A stretch of DNA of 13,162 nucleotides from CAYFLR01 sp964343805 (lineage in GTDB: Bacteria; Bdellovibrionota_B; Oligoflexia; CAYFLR01), in the NCBI GenBank assembly GCA_964343805.1, contig CAYFLR010000101.1, forward strand, positions 1 through 13,162. The letters run 5' to 3'. The notes under the pieces were generated by a model. That model saw only the letters and a list, made by a program, of their open reading frames with translations. It was not told the DNA's origin and searched no databases. The position numbers and the translations under genes were made by a program. This document shows, piece after piece, positions 6,839 to 13,162 of the stretch. The stretch's first letter is position 1. The number at the start of each line of letters is the position of its first letter.

Positions 6839-7540
6839 TTAGGACGCCAACTGGTTTTCTTTGAAACGATAACCCACAACTCTAACGGTTTCAATCAGCT
6901 TTCCCAATTCACCTAACTTCTTACGTAAACCCACAATATGAACATCTACAGCCCGATCGGTCACCGCATGATTGAGTCCATTCACACTATTAACAATTTG
7001 AGATCGGGTAAAAACCCAACCAGGTCGCCTTGCCAACATATGGAGGATTTGAAATTCAGTGAAGGTTAAATTAACTTCACTTCCCGCCACCACCACATTT
7101 CTTTTACCGGAATCAATTTCTAAGCCATGTATTTTGAGAACCCCCTCTTTAACAGGAATATCTCGGGGCTGCCGACGGAGAACTGTTTTCATCCTAGCTA
7201 TGAGAACCTTGGGACTAAATGGCTTGGTAATATAATCATCCGCACCGGCTTCGAGTCCATCAATGATATCTTTTTCTTCACTTTTGGCGGTGAGCATCAA
7301 GATAGGTATCTGGCTGGTAGATTCGTCTCTTTTCACTTGATGACATATATCTAGCCCTGTCACCCCCGGAAGCATCAGGTCCAGTAGGATCACATGAGGT
7401 TTATGGTTATAGATGGCGGCTAATCCCTCTTCTCCATTTGCCGCATGAAAAACCTCATAACCTGCACTTTTTAGATTGTACTTTAAGAGTTCGGCGATAT
7501 CCTCATCATCCTCAATTATTTGAACTTTTAGCTGCTCCAT
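6839..7540 (-). CDS. phoB: PhoB-type phosphate regulon response regulator
   Basis: A 233-residue OmpR/PhoB-family DNA-binding regulator. The receiver domain (1-120) has acidic residues Asp11/Asp12, phospho-acceptor Asp54 in ILLDLMLPG, Thr84 and Lys106 (ITKPF). The C-terminal winged-helix domain (about 130-228) has the typical LTFTEFQIL, RPGWVFTRSQI and recognition-helix segment VTDRAVDVHIVGLRKKLG, ending in VRVVGYRF. The length is normal for PhoB. Phosphorylated by PhoR it would bind PHO boxes; one is found in this window before the phosphate transporter. The gene is first in the minus-strand series and diverges from a hybrid kinase gene across 157 bp. The ribosome site is weak (purine-rich AGAGTAAGAA directly before ATG). 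No convincing PHO box is seen upstream, so autoregulation cannot be claimed from sequence. Confidence 0.94.
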   Translation of the reverse strand: MEQLKVQIIEDDEDIAELLKYNLKSAGYEVFHAANGEEGLAAIYNHKPHVILLDLMLPGVTGLDICHQVKRDESTSQIPILMLTAKSEEKDIIDGLEAGADDYITKPFSPKVLIARMKTVLRRQPRDIPVKEGVLKIHGLEIDSGKRNVVVAGSEVNLTFTEFQILHMLARRPGWVFTRSQIVNSVNGLNHAVTDRAVDVHIVGLRKKLGELGKLIETVRVVGYRFKENQLAS

Positions 7541-7576
7541 TTCTTACTCTCAATCCAAATCAAGATTAAAACCTGC

Positions 7577-7624
7577 TCAAACTGTGAGATTCATATCTCA
7601 TTTCTTCTAATATGTATAGTTTGA
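7577..7624. promoter_or_regulatory. Nested inverted repeats in the divergent phoB/kinase intergenic region
   Basis: TGAGAT-TCAT-ATCTCA (7585-7600) is a perfect 6-bp dyad with a 4-base centre, nested within a wider pair TCAAACT (7577-7583) and AGTTTGA (7618-7624). In the phoB transcript it would be a leader hairpin; as DNA it could be an operator for either divergent gene. Confidence 0.4.
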
Positions 7625-7649
7625 AGTAGTAATTTCACTATGACTCTAA

Positions 7650-7655
7650 TATAAT
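7650..7655 (+). promoter_or_regulatory. Candidate -10 box for the hybrid kinase operon
   Basis: A perfect TATAAT lies 43 bases before the ATG at 7698. No good -35 is found 16-18 bp upstream (TTGAAG at 7621-7626 is 23 bp away), so either an activator helps or this is chance in AT-rich DNA. Confidence 0.35.
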
Positions 7656-7697
7656 TAACAAATACGAAAAATTAGCTCCCGACCTTAGGAGATATTG

Positions 7698-9779
7698 ATG
7701 GCCCATTACAACCTGCTGGCTGTGGATGATGACCCTTTCATCTTAAAAACCATTCAGACCCATTTAGAAAGTGAATTTATTGCGGTTCATACCGAGTCCA
7801 ACCCAACAAAAGTGATTGATAAATTAACCAGTCTTAAACCGGATATTTTAATACTTGATGTCAACATGCCTGAAGTGAACGGACTCGAGTTACTTGAGAG
7901 TATCCGTAAAATACCAGATTTTGCGAACATGTCAGTTTTGTTCCTGACTGCGAATGACGATAAGAAAACGATTATTAAATGTCTTCAATTAGGAGCCAGT
8001 GACTATATTGCCAAACCTTTGATATTGGAAGAATTGGATTCCCGACTCCGACTTCATTTATCTGCTCTTTCAGCCGAAAGACAAGTGCAAGAGAAACAAT
8101 CTCAACTGGATCTGGAAACTCATAAACGACTTGAAGTTTACCGAACCCTTTTAAACATACTTGAGCTTCCCCTTAAGAACCTCAGTTTTGACACGCTTTT
8201 AGAAGAGGCCTTAGATATTATCCTGTCCTCCCCAATTGCCCCCTTTCAGGCTAAAGGTGCCATCTTTTTAGTGGAAAAAGAGCCGAATGTTTTAGTACTT
8301 AAAACTCAACGAAAACTCCCCGAACCTCTGCGTAAAATCTGTGCCCGAGTTCATTTTGGACAGTGTATTTGCGGACAGGCAGCGGCAAAAGAAGAACTTA
8401 TATTTCATAATCATATTAGCGATGATCACACTTTTACCTATGAAGGGATACAGCCCCATGGTCACTACTGTGTTCCCTTGAGATCGAAATCCAAGATCAT
8501 TGGAGTCCTCAATGTTTACGTCCCTGAGAATCATCAGAGAGCACCTCATGAGGAAGAATTTCTTCTCACCATTTCTAATACTCTTTGCAGTGTGATCCAG
8601 CTAAAACAATCAGATATGGAACGACAGGATATCCAAGGGCAACTAGTCCAATCTGCCAAACTGGCATCCATTGGAACACTCGCCTCTGGAGTGGCTCATG
8701 AATTAAAAAATCCCCCCACTTCGGTGATGGGTTATGCGAGACTGATCGAAAAAGATGATCTCAATAATGATCACACTCGTGAAAGAGCGGAAAAAATGCT
8801 TACTTCCGCCACTCGCATGGAGAAGATAATTGATCACTTAAGAACTTATGCTAGAGAAAGCAAAAGGGAAGATTGGCAAAGAATCAATGTCAATGATGCC
8901 ATAACCAATTCACTGGTCTTATTAAAAAAGCAGATGGAACGTAAAGGCATCTCTCTTTTAGTGAACCTCTCTTTTGATCTAGAGAAAATCTGGGGAGATG
9001 TGACTCAATTGGAAAGCTGTTTTCAGAACCTACTAACCAACAGCCGAGATTCTTTTCAAGATGTAGGCGATGAAAGAGAACGAAAAATTTCCATAACCTC
9101 CCGCAATGGACCAAAACATGTCATCATCAATTATAAAGATAATGCTATGGGAATGGACAGTGACACTCTAGCTAGGATGTTTGATCCATTCTTCACTACG
9201 AAGGCTCAAGGAAAAGGAACCGGTTTAGGTATGTCCATCACCATGGGAATCGTAGAGAGTCACCGTGCTATGATTGAGGTAAAAAGCACCGAAGGGTATG
9301 GCACAGAATTCTCACTTAAGTTCCCTTTCGATCGCCGCAAAAGACCTAGAAACGAAGTAGAGGGAGATCACTCTGATCAGGTAAATGAAGAAGAGCATTC
9401 AAAAAGTTCCAGTATCAAAGTTTTAATTATCGATGATGAGCCTGGCATATCTGAAGTCTTAGCAGATTACCTAGGACCACAATTTAAATGCACTATGAAA
9501 AATGACTCACGAAGTGCCCTGCAAACCATTGAAAAAGAAAACTTTGACATTATCATCACCGATATGAGAATGCCCCACGCCACCGGTGTTGATATCTTAT
9601 ACAAAGCCAAAGAGTGCCAACCTCATACACCTGTTATTATCATGTCTGGTTACTCGGAAGAGGATATTAATGTACAACATGCTCTCACCAAAGGAGCGAG
9701 GGGACTCCTCTCTAAACCGTTTCCCGAGCCTGAGGAGGTAATTCGGTTTTTAGAGAGTCAATTAATAAATGATGAATAA
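7698..9779 (+). CDS. Hybrid sensor histidine kinase, REC-GAF-HisKA-HATPase-REC
   Basis: A 693-residue soluble signalling protein. The N-terminal receiver (1-122) has Asp10-12, Asp54 (ILDVNMPEV), Thr84 and Lys106. A coiled stretch (about 122-150) leads to a GAF domain (about 163-303) with the conserved FGQCICGQAA and PHGHYCVPL motifs. HisKA follows with His334 in GVAHELKNPP, then HATPase_c with the N box NLLTNSRDS (444-452), G1 DNAMGMD (481-487), DPFFTTK and GKGTGLGMS. A Glu/Ser-rich linker leads to a second receiver (about 574-690) with Asp579/580, Asp622 (ITDMRMP), Ser650 and Lys673. No membrane segment is seen, so it is cytoplasmic. Odd points: NPP where NPL is usual, and Ala483 in place of the first Gly of the G1 box. 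Start: AGGAG (7687-7691) is 6 nt before the ATG at 7698, which is better than the in-frame TTG at 7695. It overlaps the next gene by 11 bp. The signal is unknown. Confidence 0.9.
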   Translation: MAHYNLLAVDDDPFILKTIQTHLESEFIAVHTESNPTKVIDKLTSLKPDILILDVNMPEVNGLELLESIRKIPDFANMSVLFLTANDDKKTIIKCLQLGASDYIAKPLILEELDSRLRLHLSALSAERQVQEKQSQLDLETHKRLEVYRTLLNILELPLKNLSFDTLLEEALDIILSSPIAPFQAKGAIFLVEKEPNVLVLKTQRKLPEPLRKICARVHFGQCICGQAAAKEELIFHNHISDDHTFTYEGIQPHGHYCVPLRSKSKIIGVLNVYVPENHQRAPHEEEFLLTISNTLCSVIQLKQSDMERQDIQGQLVQSAKLASIGTLASGVAHELKNPPTSVMGYARLIEKDDLNNDHTRERAEKMLTSATRMEKIIDHLRTYARESKREDWQRINVNDAITNSLVLLKKQMERKGISLLVNLSFDLEKIWGDVTQLESCFQNLLTNSRDSFQDVGDERERKISITSRNGPKHVIINYKDNAMGMDSDTLARMFDPFFTTKAQGKGTGLGMSITMGIVESHRAMIEVKSTEGYGTEFSLKFPFDRRKRPRNEVEGDHSDQVNEEEHSKSSSIKVLIIDDEPGISEVLADYLGPQFKCTMKNDSRSALQTIEKENFDIIITDMRMPHATGVDILYKAKECQPHTPVIIMSGYSEEDINVQHALTKGARGLLSKPFPEPEEVIRFLESQLINDE

Positions 9780-12292
9780 TTACTTTCCCTTTTTTAAACA
9801 GTGGTTTTTTTACGCCCGTCTCTTGGTTGTTTTGGTTACTCTCCTTTTTGCTAAAAGCTGTTGGAATCAAAAAATCGATTGGCCAGCAGAACAAGCGGTG
9901 TGGCAAAGTCTTGCAAAATCTGCACCCCCTCCCACATTATTGGATCGAATAATTAGTTTTAAAAGCCAACAAATTTCCTTTGCCCTATTTGGGGAGGAAA
10001 TTGCAACTGTGGTGGCCCTCAATCTAATTATCCACTTACTTAATGGAGTGTTGCTTTTGGCATTACTTCTGTATCTCCCCGTTCAAATTTGCTCTCGTTC
10101 TAAGGAGATAAATATCACCGAATCTCTTCTCCCCTATATCCCTCTCGGAGTAATTACTATTTTTATTTTTATGGTTCACCCCATGAACGTGGAACCGGTT
10201 GCCACCTTATCCGGTCGCTCATTTTTACTGGGAGGTTTTTTCAGTCTCCTGGCGATTGTTACCTATTTTCAGTATATCTTCAGTCCCAAATGGTCCACCC
10301 ACTTGCTCACAGCGATTTTTCTGATACTCGGTGTTCTTTCAGAACCTCTCCTGTGGAATCTCCCCATACTCTTTCTACTTATAGATATGATTTTTCGAAG
10401 AGATGAATCAACTCCTCCCAAAAGACCTCCTCTTCATACCCTTATTACCGAGAAAATACCTTATCTCATTATGGCACTTCCTCCCCTTTTATGGTCTATG
10501 ATTCAAAGTTACTCTAAGCTTGGTAATGAAGCTCAAGTTAAGGTAGGGTTTCTATCTGCTGGCAACCAGATGCTCAGTGATCTCATTCACCTCTTGCTGC
10601 CTTTCTCCCTCTCTCCTCATTATCATGTTGTCTCTGAAAGCTTTCCTCTCTATAAAGGGATCTTTTTCTGGCTTCTTTTAGGTCTGGCTTTTGTTTTTAT
10701 TTTTTTAAAATACCGTGCCTCCATCTATTTAGGATCGAGCCTCCTGATCTTATTAGTGGTTCTTATTCCTGCCAGCGGCCTTTATCATCCAGAGTTTCAA
10801 GGAGGATCCGACCGTTTTTTCTATATTGCTAATATGCATATTACTATGCTGATCATTGGCGCAATTCTATTTTATAGTTTAAAAAACCCCCTCACTCCTC
10901 GCCTTAAATATAAAGTCACCATATTTGGCATCCTGGTCACCCTACTCTTTGCGGGAGTGAACCTAATGCAACAAACTGTCTGGAAAAACTCGGCAGAACT
11001 TTATGGGAGAATTGCCAAGCTGTACCCTTCCTACCCAGAAGCTCAACTGTTTTTAGCACAACAACTAGAGAAAAAAGGAAACTCTCAAGCCGCCTATAAT
11101 AGCTATCAAAAAATATTAAAAACTCATCCAGATCACAAGGAAACTCATCGATCCGTAGCAAAAGTTTTAGCCAAGAGTGGCAATAGAGAGAAAGCCAACC
11201 AACACTATCGAAAGTTCAAAGGAAGTAAGACTGCCAATCCAGGGGACTTATATCGAGCTGCTCAAGAGGCCAGTGGCCGGGGAAATATTGATGAAGCCAT
11301 CCGTCTCTATAAGCAAATCCTCCAACTGGATCCTAATTTTGTAGAGGCTTACAACAATTTAGGCATCCTATTGGATGACAAGGGTGCATATGAGCAGGCT
11401 GAAAAGCTCTATTTAAAAAGCATTCAGCTCAATCCTAAGTTTCTAAGAGCCTATATGAACTTAGGAGTCACCTATGGCAAGATGAAAAAATTAAATAGCG
11501 CAATTGATATTCTACAAAAAGCCACCATTGCTGATCCAAATTACGGAGGAGCACATTATAATCTAGGGCTAGCCTATCTAAACCTNNNNNNNNNNTAACG
11601 GGGCTATCACCTCTTTAAAAAATGCCAAACAACTGATCTCTCAAGATGGCAAAATACCTCATGCCTTAGCCCTGGCCTACAAAGCTAAGGGAGAATTAAA
11701 AGAGGCCATTAAGACATTCAATGAAGCCATTTCGCTAGCTCCCCATTTTATCCAAAACTATCTACGACTGGGAGAGCTCTATATTCAAGAGAAAAACTGG
11801 GTAAAGGCAGCAGAAACTTACAAAAAGGCACTGAATCTAAAGCTCGTTCACCAGGATCTTTTTTACTATTTTGGTTTCGCCATGGAAAGGCAAGGCAACT
11901 TTCCCACAGCCATTCAAGCTTATCAACAAGTATTAAAAATAAAACCTGATCATGCTCTAAGTTATGCAGGTATCGGCAGCAGTCTTGGCAAGCAGGGGCA
12001 ATTTCAAAAAGCAGTGCCCTTTTTTGAAAAGGCGGTAAAAATAAAACCAGATTATATTCAAGCTCATTTTAATCTCGGAGCCACTTACAGCGCTCTAAGT
12101 GAAACGAATAAGGCAATTCATTCCTATAAAAATGCTCTCAGAATCGATCGCGATTATGTCAGGGCCCATTACAACCTGGCTGAAATTTACATTAAATTGG
12201 GACAGAAGAACCTTGCAATTGCACAAATTGCTAGGCTAAAATCAATCGACCCTTTCCGGGCCAGAGAGCTAGAAAAAAAGCTACAACAATAA
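9769..12292 (+). CDS. GT-C/TMTC-like membrane protein fused to twelve TPRs (split by N gap)
   Basis: One gene interrupted by Ns at 11586-11595. The N-terminal half (1-405) has about ten membrane helices and resembles GT-C-fold TMTC/DUF1736-type proteins: NLIIHLLNG (85-93), FMVHPMNVEPVATLSGRSFLLG (134-155), SEPLLWNLPILFLLID (191-206) and PASGLYHP...SDRFFYI (335-353). The acidic DD motif usual in the first external loop of such enzymes is not evident, so glycosyl transfer is uncertain. From residue 423 twelve consecutive repeats of exactly 34 residues follow (for example VEAYNNLGILLDDKG, IQAHFNLGATYSALSE), ending RELEKKLQQ. Repeat six contains the gap. The start overlaps the kinase gene by 11 bp (ATGATG at 9769, weak ribosome site), suggesting translational coupling. 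A stop seems to occur at 11596 only because ten Ns put the frame out by one. It is probably a scaffold or glycan-related protein of the inner membrane. Confidence 0.82.
11586..11595. other. Assembly gap (ten Ns) inside the TPR gene
   Basis: The coding frame before the gap and the coding frame after it (codon AAC at 11597-11599) differ by one base. TPR spacing requires Leu, three unknown residues, then Asn-Gly-Ala-Ile, which needs nine missing bases. Ten is therefore a placeholder length and not a measured one. Confidence 0.9.
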
Positions 12293-12310
12293 TTTGCATG
12301 GGAGATAAAA

Positions 12311-13069
12311 ATGACGGATAAAGTTGCCCTTGTCACAGGTGCCACTTCTGGAATAGGCCGAGAAACAGCGCTTATTTTAGCTGAACAAGGTTTTAACCTC
12401 ATCATATGCGGCAGAAGAAAAGAACGCCTAGAGGAGCTGGAAAAAACCATTAACCCAGCAAGAAAAGTACTCTCCCTCTGCTTTGATGTCCAAGATCAAA
12501 AGCAGGTAGTGGATAAATTAAGTAAACTTCCCACTCCCTTTGACAAGGTGGATATTTTAATCAACAATGCAGGAAATGCCCATGGTCTGGACCTTTTCCA
12601 CGAATCTCCCACCTCTGATTGGGAGGCCATGATCGATTCGAATGTCAAAGGATTGCTTTATGTTTCAAAAATGATAACTCCCATAATGGTGAAACGCAAA
12701 ATGGGTCAAATCATTAATATTGGCTCTATTGCAGGAAAAGAGGTCTACCCTAAAGGACATGTTTACTGTGCTTCCAAACATGCCGTAGACGCCATCACCA
12801 AAGGAATGCGCATTGACTTAAATCCTTACAATATCCGGGTAGGAGCTATCCATCCCGGCTTAGTAGAGACAGAATTTTCTTTGGTGAGATTTAAAGGAGA
12901 TCAGGACAAAGCCCAGACCGTTTATCAAGGGTACTCTCCTCTAACCCCAAAAGATATTGCCGAAATTATTGCCTTCGCCGTATCCAGACCACCCCATGTA
13001 AATATTGCGGACTTATTAGTATTACCCACGGCACAAGCTAGCAGTCAATTGGTTCACAAAGAGCCTTAG
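12311..13069 (+). CDS. YdfG-like short-chain dehydrogenase/reductase
   Basis: A 252-residue classical SDR of the usual length. The Rossmann glycine motif is TGATSGIG (9-16). Arg35-Arg36 after the second strand favour NADP(H). NNAG is at 85-88, and the catalytic tetrad is Asn111, Ser139, Tyr152 and Lys156 (YCASK). The C-terminal features GLVETEFSLVRFKGD, LTPKDIAE and PPHVNIADLLVLPTAQ match my memory of E. coli YdfG, which reduces malonic semialdehyde and oxidises hydroxy acids such as serine or allo-threonine; the substrate here is inferred, not shown. GGGAG (12300-12304) is 6 nt before the ATG. It lies 18 bp after the TPR gene and is probably the last gene of the kinase-TPR-SDR unit, although a metabolic link to those genes is not evident. 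Confidence 0.9.
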   Translation: MTDKVALVTGATSGIGRETALILAEQGFNLIICGRRKERLEELEKTINPARKVLSLCFDVQDQKQVVDKLSKLPTPFDKVDILINNAGNAHGLDLFHESPTSDWEAMIDSNVKGLLYVSKMITPIMVKRKMGQIINIGSIAGKEVYPKGHVYCASKHAVDAITKGMRIDLNPYNIRVGAIHPGLVETEFSLVRFKGDQDKAQTVYQGYSPLTPKDIAEIIAFAVSRPPHVNIADLLVLPTAQASSQLVHKEP

Positions 13070-13081
13070 ATTTTCTTTGTG
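13055..13081 (+). other. Inverted repeat straddling the SDR stop codon
   Basis: CACAAAGA (13055-13062) and TCTTTGTG (13074-13081) are perfect complements with an 11-base loop holding the TAG stop. No T run follows, so it is not a classical terminator. It may be a 3' mRNA-stabilising hairpin. The rest of the tail to the window end (13082-13162) holds no gene or promoter that I can support. Confidence 0.4.
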
Positions 13082-13162
13082 CAGGGAAAAATGGTGTCAA
13101 GTTTCAGGCCATACTAGAATCAACAATAATCAGCCGTCTTAAACTTTCTCTAAATTATAACA

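Noticed and set aside
7695..7697. TTG start for the hybrid kinase
   Set aside because: It is only 3 nt from AGGAG, while the next codon ATG at 7698 has a 6-nt spacing.
11596..11598. Stop codon ending the TPR gene and a separate small TPR gene starting at 11882
   Set aside because: The TAA is only in frame if the ten Ns are the real gap length. The coding frame continues from 11597 with perfect 34-residue repeats.
13055..13081. Intrinsic terminator after the dehydrogenase
   Set aside because: The stem is perfect but no T run follows on either strand, so it is listed only as an inverted repeat.
13138..13159. CTTAAACTTTC and TCTAAATTATA as a further PHO box
   Set aside because: The cores do not keep the TTAAC pattern in register and the window ends before any target gene can be seen.

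Overview
The window looks like a scaffold from a Gram-negative bacterium with moderate-to-low GC. The evidence is lipobox-bearing and Sec-exported proteins, a PhoB/PhoR pair, and an AT-rich intergenic style. The mix of kelch/chitobiase-like lipoproteins, TPR membrane proteins and REC-GAF-kinase-REC hybrids suggests a deltaproteobacterial or Bdellovibrio-like lineage, but nothing here fixes the taxonomy. A run of ten Ns at 11586-11595 shows this is a draft assembly.

Left part (1-2766): an unlisted open frame without a start runs off the left edge on the minus strand. It encodes a carboxypeptidase-regulatory-like beta-sandwich segment that is clearly paralogous to part of the large plus-strand lipoprotein beginning at 409. 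The two sit head to head and the left one has lost its N-terminus, so a rearrangement or an assembly junction lies near 365-436. The lipoprotein (785 aa) carries a regulatory-like domain, two chitobiase-C-terminal-like domains and a kelch-like C-terminal half.

Middle part (2763-7540, all minus strand): reading in the direction of transcription, phoB, a repeat-rich 200-bp spacer, phoR, a PHO-box promoter, a Na+/phosphate cotransporter with a C-terminal PhoU-like domain, a strong intrinsic terminator, and a small secreted protein of unknown function. This is a compact phosphate-response locus. The best regulatory signal in the window is a set of four 11-bp direct repeats (5192-5235) that overlaps the phoR stop codon and lies just upstream of the transporter. 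No pstSCAB or separate phoU is present in the window.

Right part (7698-13069, plus strand, divergent from phoB): a REC-GAF-HisKA-HATPase-REC hybrid sensor protein, overlapping by 11 bp with a large membrane protein (GT-C/TMTC-like N-terminal half plus twelve 34-residue TPRs, split by the N gap). A YdfG-like short-chain dehydrogenase follows. The overlap and short spacing suggest one transcription unit. The TPR periodicity predicts that the N gap is really 9 nt, or another multiple of three, so the apparent stop at 11596 is an artefact.

I found no CRISPR array, tRNA, rRNA, insertion sequence or clear new defence system. The most interesting points are the PHO box, the repeat element between phoB and phoR, the inverted truncated paralog, and the kinase-coupled GT-C/TPR protein that seems to lack the usual acidic motif.
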